Under the pieces are notes generated by a model. It saw only the letters and a program-made list of their open reading frames with translations. It had not been told where the DNA came from and made no database searches. Position numbers and translations under genes: made by a program. Positions 24,787-33,484 of a stretch of DNA of 61,772 nt are shown piece by piece. Each line of letters starts with the position of its first letter. Position 1 is the stretch's first letter. Where the stretch lies: positions 9,129-70,900 of the forward strand of contig NZ_VWMY01000061.1 in NCBI RefSeq assembly GCF_008905045.1, written 5' to 3'. The stretch comes from Streptomyces albicerus. GTDB taxonomy: Bacteria; Actinomycetota; Actinomycetes; Streptomycetales; Streptomycetaceae.

Positions 24787-25482
24787 ATGGGGGACATACG
24801 CAGACGGGGAGCCGTCGTGCTGGGGATCACCGGACTGGTGGCACCGCTGGCCGTCGCACTGGGAGCGGCGCCCGCGCACGCCGCGAGCTGCACCACGCAG
24901 ACCGGCCCGTATCAGAAGCAGGTGGAGAAGTTCCTCGGCCGGCCGGTCGACGGCAGGCAGTCCGCCGCCGACTGCACGGCGATCAAGGCCTTCCAGACCA
25001 AGCACGGCATCACCCCGAACATCGGCTACGCGGGCTCCGTCACCTGGGGCGTGATGGACCTGAAGCTCAAGCAGAAGGCCGTCGGGAACAACCCCAACAA
25101 GGACGGCAAGTGCCCGGTCAACAAGGGCCGCATCGCCTGCGTGAACCTGACGCTCCAGCTCAGCTGGATCCAGGACGGCAACAGGCTCGTCTACGGCCCG
25201 GTGCCGGTCCGCACGGGGCGCAACGGATACGAGACCCGCACGGGCCTGAAGAAGGTCTACTGGCGGAACATCGACCATGTCTCGTCGATCTACCACGTGC
25301 CGATGCCCTACAGCCAGTTCTTCGACGGCGGCCAGGCCTTCCACTCGGTCGGCGTGAGCATGTGGAACCCGCCCGGCTCGCACGGCTGCGTCAACATGAC
25401 GAAGACGGACGCCAAGAAGTACTGGTCGCTCCTGAAGAAGGGCGACGACGTCTACGTGTACGGCCGCAAGCCGGGCACGTGA
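24787..25482 (+). CDS. Secreted L,D-transpeptidase (YkuD) with PG-binding domain
   Basis: 231 residues. A signal peptide (GAVVLGITGLVAPLAVALGA, cleavage near AHAA-SC) is followed by a peptidoglycan-binding-1-like region at about 38-80 (YQKQVEKFLGRPVDGRQSAADC ... GITPNIGYAG). The YkuD catalytic domain ends in HSVGVSMWNPPGSHGCVNM, containing the catalytic Cys and the His pair. It forms 3-3 cross-links or attaches proteins in the wall. The enzyme is short, with no linker to the membrane. Start ATG 24787 has GGGAAAGG upstream. Monocistronic, followed by a hairpin. Confidence 0.93.
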   Translation: MGDIRRRGAVVLGITGLVAPLAVALGAAPAHAASCTTQTGPYQKQVEKFLGRPVDGRQSAADCTAIKAFQTKHGITPNIGYAGSVTWGVMDLKLKQKAVGNNPNKDGKCPVNKGRIACVNLTLQLSWIQDGNRLVYGPVPVRTGRNGYETRTGLKKVYWRNIDHVSSIYHVPMPYSQFFDGGQAFHSVGVSMWNPPGSHGCVNMTKTDAKKYWSLLKKGDDVYVYGRKPGT

Positions 25483-25488
25483 CGGGGC

Positions 25489-25514
25489 CCGGCCGCCCCT
25501 GGGGGAACGGCCGG
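25489..25514. terminator. Hairpin between convergent genes
   Basis: CCGGCCG (25489-25495) pairs perfectly with CGGCCGG (25508-25514) around a 12-base loop, between the L,D-transpeptidase and the Gfo/Idh gene. Confidence 0.55.
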
Positions 25515-25528
25515 ACCACGCACACGGA

Positions 25529-26731
25529 CTACACCTCGGGCGCGTCCCCGAAGTCCGGGATCTCCAGCCTCGCCCCACCCTGCCGCGCGGACTCGTGCGC
25601 GACGATGCCCGGCAGGGTGTAGCGGGCGGCCACCCACGCGTTCACCGACGGCAGCGTGCGCGTGTTGACCGCGGTCACGAAGTCGTCGACCAGGAAGTGA
25701 TGGCTGCCCTCGTGCCCGTTGTGCAGGTTGTCGAACTCCCGGGGCAGCCGCGACCGGTCGTGCACCGGCGCCGACCCGGAGGTGAAGGCGGCCCGCAGAT
25801 CCGGTGCGATGTGCTGGAGTGACGGGTCGTCAGGAGCCATGGTGGGCTTGGGCTCAAGGAGTTCGCTGATGTCCTTGACCCCCTTCTTGTCCTGCCAGAA
25901 GGCCACCGTGGCCAGTTGCTCCATGCTGGCGTCCGTCCCGAAGAACCGGAAACGCGACTCCCGGATGTGCGAGGGATAGCCCACCCGCCGGAACTCGTTC
26001 GTACGGAACGACCCGCCGCCCGCGACCTCGAACAGCGCGGTGGCGTTCGAGAAGTCGTTGCCGAACTGGCTGACGTCCTGGTCGAAGACCCCGTCTCCGC
26101 GATCGTCCTTGACCCCGATCGCGGACACGCTCACCGCATGCGTCTGCCAGGCACCGAGGACCCCGCCCACCGAGTGCGTGGGGTAGAGCAGCGGCGGATA
26201 GCTGGCGGTCGCCTTCCAGTTGTCGCCGCCGCTGTACTGGTAGGCCTCGTAGAATCCGAGATCCATGTCGTGGACGTAGTCGCCCTCGGCGTAGAAGAGC
26301 CGTCCGAACGCGCCCTCGGCGATCTGGTTGCGCGCATGCACGGTCGCCGGGTTGTACTGGCTGGTCTCACCCATCATGTACGTCAGTCCGGTGGCCCGTA
26401 CCGTGTCGATGATCGCCGCTATCTCCTCCCGGCTGATCGCCATCGGCACCGCCGAGTACACGTGCTTGCCGGCGTTCAGGCCCTGGATCACCAGCGGGCC
26501 GTGGGTCCAGCGCTGGGTGAAGATCGCGACGGCGTCCACCGCCTTGGACTCCAGCATCGCCTCGTACGACGGGAAGGTGCCCGACAGCCCTTCGGCGGAC
26601 GCCAGTTGCTCGGCGCGCTCCGGGAGCAGATCGGTGACGTGGACATCGCCGACGCCCGGGTGGGCGAGGAACAGCTTGGCGAACTGGCCGGAGAACTGTC
26701 CGGCGCCGACGATGCCGAGGGAGAACGTCAT
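25529..26731 (-). CDS. Gfo/Idh/MocA-family oxidoreductase
   Basis: 400 residues. Rossmann motif GIVGAGQFSG, then DAVAIFTQRWTHGPLVIQGLNAGKHVYSAVPMA. The family's usual EKP (catalytic Lys) is replaced by AVP. That is seen in some divergent sugar dehydrogenase or glycosidase-like members, so the chemistry may differ. The C-terminal substrate domain contains HNGHEGSHHFLVDDF. It is the last gene of the minus-strand ABC importer operon, so it probably modifies the imported sugar. Start ATG 26729-26731 was preferred over an upstream ATG at 26758 because the fold starts there. Confidence 0.87.
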   Translation of the reverse strand: MTFSLGIVGAGQFSGQFAKLFLAHPGVGDVHVTDLLPERAEQLASAEGLSGTFPSYEAMLESKAVDAVAIFTQRWTHGPLVIQGLNAGKHVYSAVPMAISREEIAAIIDTVRATGLTYMMGETSQYNPATVHARNQIAEGAFGRLFYAEGDYVHDMDLGFYEAYQYSGGDNWKATASYPPLLYPTHSVGGVLGAWQTHAVSVSAIGVKDDRGDGVFDQDVSQFGNDFSNATALFEVAGGGSFRTNEFRRVGYPSHIRESRFRFFGTDASMEQLATVAFWQDKKGVKDISELLEPKPTMAPDDPSLQHIAPDLRAAFTSGSAPVHDRSRLPREFDNLHNGHEGSHHFLVDDFVTAVNTRTLPSVNAWVAARYTLPGIVAHESARQGGARLEIPDFGDAPEV

Positions 26732-26791
26732 GTGGGGGTTGCCCTTTCGTTGATCCACACGTGCGGATTCACTGGTCGAAGCGGTGTCGAT

Positions 26792-28135
26792 TCACTGGTT
26801 GAGAATGAAGTTGATCTGGTCGTTGACCTCGTCGAGGCTGCTCACCGGCGTGCCGTTGCCGTAGATGTCCTCCATCGCGGGCTGCATGAGCGCGGTCACG
26901 TCCGCCGCGTAGTTGGTGATCGGATAGGAGAAGGTCCGGAAGTCCTTCTTGTTCTCCACGGGCTCGGTGAAGGCCGTGACGTCGATGCCCTGTTTCTTGT
27001 AGGCGGCTTCGGCGGCCTCGGTGCCCGCCGGAGTGGCGGGGAAGACGATCCCGTACTTGCCGACGACGGTCTGGCACGCGTCGGAGGCCAGATACGCCAC
27101 CCACTTGCGGGCGCCCGCCTTGTTGTCGGAGCCCTTGGTGATGGAGTCGGCGAGGCCGTTCATCATGGTGGCGCGCTTGCCGGTCGGGCCGACGGGGGTG
27201 AAGGCGGCTTTCATGTCCCTGCCCTTGAAACCCTTGTACGTGGAGATCATCCACGCACCGTCGAAGGCGGCGGCGGCCTTGCCCGCGGAGACCTGCGTGT
27301 TGGCCTGGTTGGACTGGATGTTGTAGTCGGTGAAGGGGACCATGTAGCCCTTCTTCGCCAGGCCGAAGTACCACTTGACGACAGACTGGAAGGTCTCGCT
27401 GTCGTACTGGTACTTCGTGCCCCAGCGCGCCTTGTCCGTGTAGCTCCACCCGGCGGAGGCGGTGAAGGGGCTCCACTGCGTCTGGCCGTCGCCCATGCCG
27501 CCGCCGTTGCTTGCCAGCCCGTACACCTTGACGTTGTTCTTGTCGAAGCCCGGCTCGTCGCCGCGCTTGCCGTTCTTGTCGATCGTGAGGTGGGCGATGG
27601 CCTTCTCGAAGGTGCCGCCGTCCTCGGGGTTCCAGGAGAGGGCGTTCAACTGCTCGGCGGTGAGACCGGCGTCCTTGGCCATCTTCTGGTTGTAGAAGAG
27701 CGCGACGGTGTCCCAGTCCTTGGGGGCGCCGTAGCGGTGGCCGTCCTGGCCGATCCAGTTGGCGGCGAGCCCCGGCTGGTAGTCGGCCTCCTTGATGCCC
27801 AGGTCGTCGAGCGGCTCCAGCACCTTCAGATCGGCGAACTGGCCGAACTTCTGGATGTGGTCGGTGAACACGTCGGGCTGGGTGCCCGCGATGAACCCGG
27901 CGGTGAGCTTGGTCCAGTAGTCGCTCCAGCCCAACTGGGTGATCTTGACCTTCAGTCCGGGGTTCTCCTTCTCGAACCCCTTCGCGCAGGCCTGGTAGGC
28001 GGGCAGCTGGTTGGCGTCCCACAGCCAGTACGTCACCGTGTTCGAGGACGACCCGGTGGAGTCGCCGTTCGCGCAACCGGTCACCAGGGACAGCGCCAGC
28101 GCTCCGGCCAGCGCGGTCAGCGTACGAAGTCGCAT
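26792..28135 (-). CDS. Extracellular sugar-binding lipoprotein (ABC)
   Basis: About 447 residues. Signal peptide with lipobox LVTGC, then the solute-binding protein family 1 fold (VTYWLWDANQLPAYQACAKGFEKENPGLKVKI). It delivers a carbohydrate to the two permeases encoded immediately upstream. The gene starts either at GTG 28136-28138 or at the adjacent ATG 28133-28135. AGGGA spacing favours the ATG. Ten bases separate it from the permease stop, so it is the same transcript. Confidence 0.92.
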   Translation of the reverse strand: MRLRTLTALAGALALSLVTGCANGDSTGSSSNTVTYWLWDANQLPAYQACAKGFEKENPGLKVKITQLGWSDYWTKLTAGFIAGTQPDVFTDHIQKFGQFADLKVLEPLDDLGIKEADYQPGLAANWIGQDGHRYGAPKDWDTVALFYNQKMAKDAGLTAEQLNALSWNPEDGGTFEKAIAHLTIDKNGKRGDEPGFDKNNVKVYGLASNGGGMGDGQTQWSPFTASAGWSYTDKARWGTKYQYDSETFQSVVKWYFGLAKKGYMVPFTDYNIQSNQANTQVSAGKAAAAFDGAWMISTYKGFKGRDMKAAFTPVGPTGKRATMMNGLADSITKGSDNKAGARKWVAYLASDACQTVVGKYGIVFPATPAGTEAAEAAYKKQGIDVTAFTEPVENKKDFRTFSYPITNYAADVTALMQPAMEDIYGNGTPVSSLDEVNDQINFILNQ

Positions 28136-28145
28136 CACAGTTCCC

Positions 28146-29096
28146 TCACTTGATCCCGGTGAAGCCGATGGAGCTGACGATGCGTCGGGCGAAGCAGGCG
28201 AAGAGCACCAGCATCGGGAGCGCGGCGATCAGCGTCGCCGCCATGAGCCCCGACCAGTCGACGCCGGTCGCCGGGGTCTGCGCCCGGAAGACCGCCAGCG
28301 CCACGGTGAGAACGCGCGAGCTGTCGCTGTACGACACCATCAGCGGCCAGAAGTAGTCGTTCCAGGAGGTGATGTACGTCAGCACGGACAGCGTGATGAT
28401 CGGCGTGGACGCCATCGGCAGGATCACCCGGAAGAAGATCTTGATCTTTCCGGCGCCGTCGAGCAGCGCCGCCTCCTCGACCTCCCGGGGGATGTTCATG
28501 AAGAACTGCCGCAGGAAGAAGACCGCGAACGGAGTCATGAAGAGAGTGGGGAGCGCGATGCCGAACAGCGTGTCCACCAGGTGGAGTTGCTTGATGAGTA
28601 CGAAGTTCGGCAGCAGCGTGAAGATGGTCGGCACCATCAGCCCGGCCAGGAACAGACCGAACACCTTGTCCCGGCCGCGCCAGCGCAGCCGCGCGAAGGC
28701 GTACGCGGCCATCGCGGAGAAGAAGATCTGGCAGCCGGTGATCAGCGTGGAGACGATCGTCGAGTTGAGCAGATAGCGCCAGAAGTCGAGCCCGCCGCCC
28801 GCGCCGCCCTGCGCGACCGCCTCCTCGGCCGACTGCAGGCCGAGGGCACGCTCGAAGCCGCTGGTGGTGAGGTCGACCGGCAGTGGGTTGGTGGGGTCGG
28901 CGTTGAGGCCCGCGTTGGTGGACAGCGCGGTGCGCAGGATCCAGTAGAACGGCAGCAGGGTGATGAGGACGATCAGGCCCATCACGGTCCAGGCCGCGGC
29001 CCGCCCGAAGGAGAGCCTGCGCCTGACCGGCCGTACACCGGTCGTTGGTGTCGTTGGCGTAGGCGGCGTTGTCGGCGTCGTTGTCACGGCAGCCAC
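28146..29096 (-). CDS. Carbohydrate ABC permease (MalG type)
   Basis: 316 residues, six transmembrane helices, with the ATPase-docking EAA loop EEAALLDGAGKIKIFFRVILP. Start is GTG 29094-29096, preceded by GGAAGGAG; the frame is open far upstream but antisense to the other permease. The N-terminus has an unusual low-complexity Thr/Pro tract (TTTPTTPPTPTTPTTG) before the first helix. A large loop after helix 1 is Gly/Ala-rich. No ATPase gene accompanies it. Confidence 0.92.
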   Translation of the reverse strand: MAAVTTTPTTPPTPTTPTTGVRPVRRRLSFGRAAAWTVMGLIVLITLLPFYWILRTALSTNAGLNADPTNPLPVDLTTSGFERALGLQSAEEAVAQGGAGGGLDFWRYLLNSTIVSTLITGCQIFFSAMAAYAFARLRWRGRDKVFGLFLAGLMVPTIFTLLPNFVLIKQLHLVDTLFGIALPTLFMTPFAVFFLRQFFMNIPREVEEAALLDGAGKIKIFFRVILPMASTPIITLSVLTYITSWNDYFWPLMVSYSDSSRVLTVALAVFRAQTPATGVDWSGLMAATLIAALPMLVLFACFARRIVSSIGFTGIK

Positions 29097-29110
29097 GGTG
29101 ACTCCTTCCG

Positions 29111-30082
29111 TCAGCCGAGATCGGTCTGGCCGGCCCGGGTGAGCCGGTACTGGAGGACGGTGATCGCGCTCAGCACGACCAGCAGGGCGACAGACATCGC
29201 CGAGGCGTAGCCGAACTGGAAGCGGCCGAAGGCGGAGCCGTAGATGTAGAACTGCAGGACGTTGGTCGCGTTCGCCGGACCTCCCGCGGTGGTCACGGCC
29301 ACGGTGTCGAAGACCTGGAACGAACCGATCACGGTCATGATCAGGACGACGGCGAGCACCGGCCGGAGCAGCGGCATGGTGATCCGCCAGAACATCCGCC
29401 ACTCGCTCGCGCCGTCGACCTTGGCCGCCTCGTACATGTCGTTCGGTATCGCCTGGAGGCCGGCGAAGAGGAGCAGGGCGGTGTAGCCGACATGCCGCCA
29501 GACGTTGATCATCGCGATGGTGGGGATCGCCCAGGTCTCGTCGGCGAGGAAGGGGATGCGATCGATACCGAGGCCGCTGATGATCTCGTTGCCGATGCCG
29601 AGCTGGGTGTCGAGGACCCAGAGCCAGACGAGGCCGGCGACGACATTCGACATCAGGTACGGCGTGAGCACGACGCCGCGCAGCATGGCCGACTGGGTCA
29701 GCCGCTGGAGCAGGACCGCGATGGCGAGGGCCGCGACGGTCTGGATGCCGATGTTGATGACCACGTACTCGACGGTGACCGTGAGCGAGTCCCAGAAGAT
29801 GGGGTCGTGGATCATCCGGTCGTAGTTGTCGAGGCCCACCCACTCCGCCGGTGTCAGCAGGTTGAAGCGGGTGAAGCTCAGGTAGATGCCCCGCAGCGTG
29901 GGCCAGAGCAGGAAGACCAGGAAACCCAGCATGGCCGGCGCGATGAACAGGGCCGCGAGGGCTCCGTCGCCACGGCCGCCACCGTCACGTTCTCGCTTCT
30001 TGCCGGGTTTCGGCTTCGGAGCTGTCCCCTCGACGCCGCGCAGTGGCAGACGCGACGGAGGGCTGCTGGAGGCGACGGTCAT
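29111..30082 (-). CDS. Carbohydrate ABC permease (MalF type)
   Basis: 323 residues, six transmembrane helices, EAA motif YEAAKVDGASEWRMFWRITMP. The cytoplasmic N-terminus is basic (KPKPGKKRERDGG). It is the first gene of the operon permease-permease-binding protein-oxidoreductase, with 14 bases to the next start. Start at ATG 30080-30082 has GAGGGAG upstream; an ATG nine codons earlier is also open. Confidence 0.92.
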   Translation of the reverse strand: MTVASSSPPSRLPLRGVEGTAPKPKPGKKRERDGGGRGDGALAALFIAPAMLGFLVFLLWPTLRGIYLSFTRFNLLTPAEWVGLDNYDRMIHDPIFWDSLTVTVEYVVINIGIQTVAALAIAVLLQRLTQSAMLRGVVLTPYLMSNVVAGLVWLWVLDTQLGIGNEIISGLGIDRIPFLADETWAIPTIAMINVWRHVGYTALLLFAGLQAIPNDMYEAAKVDGASEWRMFWRITMPLLRPVLAVVLIMTVIGSFQVFDTVAVTTAGGPANATNVLQFYIYGSAFGRFQFGYASAMSVALLVVLSAITVLQYRLTRAGQTDLG

Positions 30083-30246
30083 CGGGAGACTCCCTCGTCT
30101 GCGGCTCATCCTCGGGCTCCCACTTACTTTTGGGGCGAAAGAATCCAGCCGTCAAGGGGCGTGCAGACATCTTTTGCTGACGTGGTTCGACGACTACTGT
30201 GGCGTCATTACTTCTGCATCGAAAGAAATCTTGTGGGGGTCCGGTT
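30083..30246. promoter_or_regulatory. Divergent ABC operon / ROK promoter region
   Basis: 164 bases, more AT-rich than the surroundings. It contains two direct copies of CGAAAGAA at 30136-30143 and 30220-30227, each near one start. On the minus strand TTGACG is a possible -35 for the importer operon. The repeated octamer is a candidate operator for the divergently encoded ROK repressor. Confidence 0.5.
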
Positions 30247-31407
30247 ATGACCGCACGTGCCGCCAGCTGGCTGCCACTCAGTCCCGGTGAGCGTGCCGTC
30301 GCGATCGAGGTGCTCACGCACGGCCCGCTGTCGCGCAGCGACATCGCCCGGCGGCTCGACCTCTCCGCCGGCAGCCTGACCAGGCTGACGAAGCCGCTCA
30401 TCGAGTCTGGCCTGCTGGTGGAGGTCCCCGAGGGCACCGCGCTCCTGGAGGTGCGTCAGGGCCGCCCCTCCCAGCCCCTCGACATCGTCGCCGAGTCCCG
30501 CACCTTCATCGGGTTCAAGATCACCCAGGACATGGTGTACGGCGTGGTCACCACCCTCAAGAGCGACATAGTCGCCCGCCACGACCACCCGCTCACCAGC
30601 CATGATCCGCACCACGTCGTGGACGTGCTGCGGCAGGTGACGGAGGAGTTCGCACGGGACTTCCCCGGCCTGGCCGGGATCGGCATCGGCCTGGGCGGCC
30701 GCTCCTCTGACCGCTCCGTCGTCGACGAGTCGGCCTTCCTCGGCTGGCACGACGTCCCCCTGGCCCGGCTCGTCGAGGAGGCCACCGGGCTGCCGGCCGT
30801 CGTCGAGAACGACGTGGCCGCGCTCGTCGAGGCCGAGAGCTGGTTCGGCGCGGGCCGCGGCCTCGACCGGTTCGCGGTGCTCACCATCGGCGCGGGCATC
30901 GGCTACGGGCTGGTGAGCGGCGGCAAGCGGATCGCGACCGCGGAGGACGGGGTGGGCTACGGCCGCTTCTGGATCGTGAACCCCCACGGCCCGCTCACCC
31001 CCGACGGTGAGCGCGGCAGCGCCGTCTCCCTGCTGACCGTCCCCAGCATCCGCTACCAGATCCGGGCCGCGACCGGCCGTGATGTGTCGTACGACGAGAT
31101 CCTCGCCCTCGCCGCCGAGGGCGAGCCCATGGCCGCCCGCGTCGTCGACGAGGCGGCCCGCGCCCTGGGCACGCTGGTGGCACAGATCGCAAACTTCGCC
31201 ATGCCGCAGAAGATCCTCCTCGCCGGCGAGGGCGTGGGCCTGGTCGACGTGGCGGGCCCGGTGGTCGAGGAGGCCGTCCTCGCCAATCGACACCCGCGGG
31301 CGGAGCCGGTCAATCTGGAGACCAAGGTGTCCGACTTCCACGACTGGGCCCGGGGCGGCGCGGTGCTGGCGATCCAGGTGCTGGTTCTGGGGGCCGCCGG
31401 TGCCTGA
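30247..31407 (+). CDS. ROK-family sugar-responsive repressor
   Basis: 386 residues. Winged helix at 15-62 (GPLSRSDIARRLDLSAGSLTRLTKPLIESGLL), then the ROK sugar-kinase-like domain with GIGIGLGGR, ENDVAALVEAES and TIGAGIGYGLVSGG. The Cys-rich zinc motif typical of ROK proteins is absent: the segment reads HGPLTPDGERGSAVSLL. It is encoded divergently from the ABC importer and presumably represses it until an internal sugar binds. GGGGG precedes the ATG. Confidence 0.9.
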   Translation: MTARAASWLPLSPGERAVAIEVLTHGPLSRSDIARRLDLSAGSLTRLTKPLIESGLLVEVPEGTALLEVRQGRPSQPLDIVAESRTFIGFKITQDMVYGVVTTLKSDIVARHDHPLTSHDPHHVVDVLRQVTEEFARDFPGLAGIGIGLGGRSSDRSVVDESAFLGWHDVPLARLVEEATGLPAVVENDVAALVEAESWFGAGRGLDRFAVLTIGAGIGYGLVSGGKRIATAEDGVGYGRFWIVNPHGPLTPDGERGSAVSLLTVPSIRYQIRAATGRDVSYDEILALAAEGEPMAARVVDEAARALGTLVAQIANFAMPQKILLAGEGVGLVDVAGPVVEEAVLANRHPRAEPVNLETKVSDFHDWARGGAVLAIQVLVLGAAGA

Positions 31408-31519
31408 CGCCGCCGCAGGTCGACGACCAGCGGGAAGCGCTGATCGGCTACCAGTAAGTAGCTCTTCTGACAGTGACTACTCACATGGTCTTCACGCCGG
31501 AGCCCGTATGATTCACGGC

Positions 31520-31717
31520 ATGTCCACCACTCAACGTCGTGCACCGTTCGCCACACAGCGATCGGCCGCCGAGGTCAACGAGGAGATCCGCGCCCTGTGG
31601 CTGCGGACCGGTGGGACGCTCAGCGGCGAACAGCGGCGGGAGTACCAGCGGCTCGTCCTGGAGTGGGCGGCCGCCTCACCGCGTGAGACTTCGCACACAC
31701 CCACGAAGGCGGCGTGA
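31520..31717 (+). CDS. Small conserved helical protein
   Basis: 65 residues, MSTTQRRAPFATQRSAAEVN, then EEIRALWLRTGGTLSGEQRREYQ and LVLEWAAASPRE. The helical pattern and strong codon bias suggest a real small gene, and I recall similar short ORFs in other streptomycetes. TATGAT at 31506 lies 14 bases upstream of the ATG and may be its -10 box. An in-frame ATG at 31508 is the alternative start. It lies between the two sugar clusters and has no evident partner. Confidence 0.6.
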   Translation: MSTTQRRAPFATQRSAAEVNEEIRALWLRTGGTLSGEQRREYQRLVLEWAAASPRETSHTPTKAA

Positions 31718-31739
31718 CTGATCTCTCCCGTGCGGGGCG

Positions 31740-32567
31740 TCAGCCCTTCATCGCCCCCTGCAGCAGTCCCGCGATGAAGCTCCGCTGGAAGATCACGAAG
31801 AGGATCAGGATCGGCAGCATCACGATGATCGTCCCCGCCGCCAGCGTGGGGATGTCCGTGCTGTTCTGACCCACGAAGAAGCCGAGACCGGCGGGCGCCG
31901 TGTGCTTGGTGGTGTCCTGGATGAGGACCAGCACCAGCAGGAACTGATTCCACGACCACATGAAGACGAGCAGCCCGAGCGTCATCAGGGACGGCCGGGC
32001 CAGCGGGAGCAGGATCCGCAGCAGAATCGTGGCCGACGAGGCGCCGTCGATCCGGGCCGCCTCCACCAGCGACGCGGGCGTGGACTGGAAGTGCGTGCGC
32101 ATCCAGAACACGCTGAACGGCATGAACAGCGCGATTTCCACCAGGATCACGCCCAGGTACGAGTTGGTCAGCCCGAGGCCCCGCAGGTCGAAGTAGAGGG
32201 GAACCACGATCAGTTCGACCGGGATGGTGAGGCCGGCGATGAAGAAGGCCGCGACCGCGTTGCCGCCCGGAAGCTTCATGGTGCCGAGCGCGTACCCCGC
32301 CAGCGCGGCGAGGACCAGGGAGGCGGGGACGACACCGAGGGCGATCGTGAGGCTGTGCCGGATGAGGTCGGAGAACCCGGCCACCGACCACGCCTGCTCG
32401 TAGTTGTCCCAGCTCCACCGCTCCGGCCACGTCAGGCCCACCACCGGTGTGCCGGCCGGCTGCAGGGAGGCGAGGAAGACGCTGAGGAACGGGATCACGA
32501 CGGCGATCGCCATGACGGTCAGGAGCGCGTACCCGGACCAGCGTTCCGATCGCGTGGCGGTGTTCAT
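31740..32567 (-). CDS. Carbohydrate ABC permease (MalG type), cluster 2
   Basis: 275 residues with six transmembrane helices and EAA loop VEAARIDGASSATILLRILLP. It overlaps the upstream permease gene by ATGA (32564-32567), so translation is coupled. Last gene of the minus-strand operon SIS isomerase, binding protein, permease, permease. No ATPase gene is present in the cluster. Confidence 0.93.
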   Translation of the reverse strand: MNTATRSERWSGYALLTVMAIAVVIPFLSVFLASLQPAGTPVVGLTWPERWSWDNYEQAWSVAGFSDLIRHSLTIALGVVPASLVLAALAGYALGTMKLPGGNAVAAFFIAGLTIPVELIVVPLYFDLRGLGLTNSYLGVILVEIALFMPFSVFWMRTHFQSTPASLVEAARIDGASSATILLRILLPLARPSLMTLGLLVFMWSWNQFLLVLVLIQDTTKHTAPAGLGFFVGQNSTDIPTLAAGTIIVMLPILILFVIFQRSFIAGLLQGAMKG

Positions 32568-33484
32568 GACTCCGACCTCGACAGACGGTTGATGAGGTAG
32601 ACGATCGCGAGGATCAGACAGCCGAGGACGACGGCCAGGGCCGCGGCGAGCCCGACCTTGCCCTCGGAGAACGCCAGCCGGTACACGAGCAGGCCGGGGA
32701 CCGTCGTCTGCTCGCCCGGGCCGCCGTTCGTCGTCACATACACGATGTCGAAGCTGGCCAGCGCGGCGACCGTCGTCACGGTCATGGCGACGGCGAGTTC
32801 ACCGCGCAGATGCGGCAGGGTGACGGAGACGAACTCCCGGACCGGGCCGGCACCGTCGATCCGGGCCGCCTCGTACAGGCTCGGGTCCACCTTCTGCACG
32901 CCGCTGAGGAAGAGCATCATGCACAGGCCGCTGAGCACCCAGGTGCCGACGAGGCCCACGGCGATCAGCGCGGCGCCGAAGTCGCCCAGCCATGCCCGCG
33001 TCACCCCGTCCAGGCCGACCGCGCGGAACGTCTGGTTGACCAGCCCGTCGTCCCCGTAGAGCCAGCGCCAGGTCACGCCGACCGCGACGAGCGGGATGAC
33101 CTGCGGCAGCATGAACAGGAAGCGGTACGCCCCCATGCCGGGCCGCCGGTACCGGGCCAGCAGGCCGGTCATCGCAAGGCCGAGCACGATGGGCACGAAG
33201 GAGAAGAACACCACCAGCACCAGGGCGTTGAACACGGACCGGCGCAGCACGGAGTCCTGGAGGATCTCCTGGTAGTTGCCGAGGCCGACCCAGTCGCCGA
33301 GTGTGACGCCGTCCCACTCGAACAGCGAGAGATATGCCGTGTGCAGGGCGGGCAGCACCGCGAAGGCGAAGTAGACGAGGAACGCGGGCAGCACGTACAC
33401 GTAGCCGCGCCACGGACTGCGCCCGCGGGTGGCCGAGGGCCGGACGGGCGCACCCGGGGGCCGGACTGGCGGCCTACTCGGCAT
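32564..33484 (-). CDS. Carbohydrate ABC permease (MalF type), cluster 2
   Basis: 306 residues, six transmembrane helices after a Pro/Arg-rich N-terminal tail. EAA motif YEAARIDGAGPVREFVSVTLP. The start overlaps the end of the binding-protein gene by 11 bases and its end overlaps the next permease by four. Inferred substrate is an N-acetylglucosamine-containing saccharide, from the neighbouring GH89 gene. Confidence 0.93.
   Translation of the reverse strand: MPSRPPVRPPGAPVRPSATRGRSPWRGYVYVLPAFLVYFAFAVLPALHTAYLSLFEWDGVTLGDWVGLGNYQEILQDSVLRRSVFNALVLVVFFSFVPIVLGLAMTGLLARYRRPGMGAYRFLFMLPQVIPLVAVGVTWRWLYGDDGLVNQTFRAVGLDGVTRAWLGDFGAALIAVGLVGTWVLSGLCMMLFLSGVQKVDPSLYEAARIDGAGPVREFVSVTLPHLRGELAVAMTVTTVAALASFDIVYVTTNGGPGEQTTVPGLLVYRLAFSEGKVGLAAALAVVLGCLILAIVYLINRLSRSES

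Noticed and set aside
25916..28153. 745-codon plus-strand open frame opposite the Gfo/Idh and binding-protein genes
   Set aside because: Low-complexity antisense translation; the minus-strand genes have clear families, starts and operon order.
30127..30141. CTTT...AAAG inverted repeat in the ROK promoter region
   Set aside because: Arms only four bases, too short to call an operator; the repeated CGAAAGAA is the better candidate.
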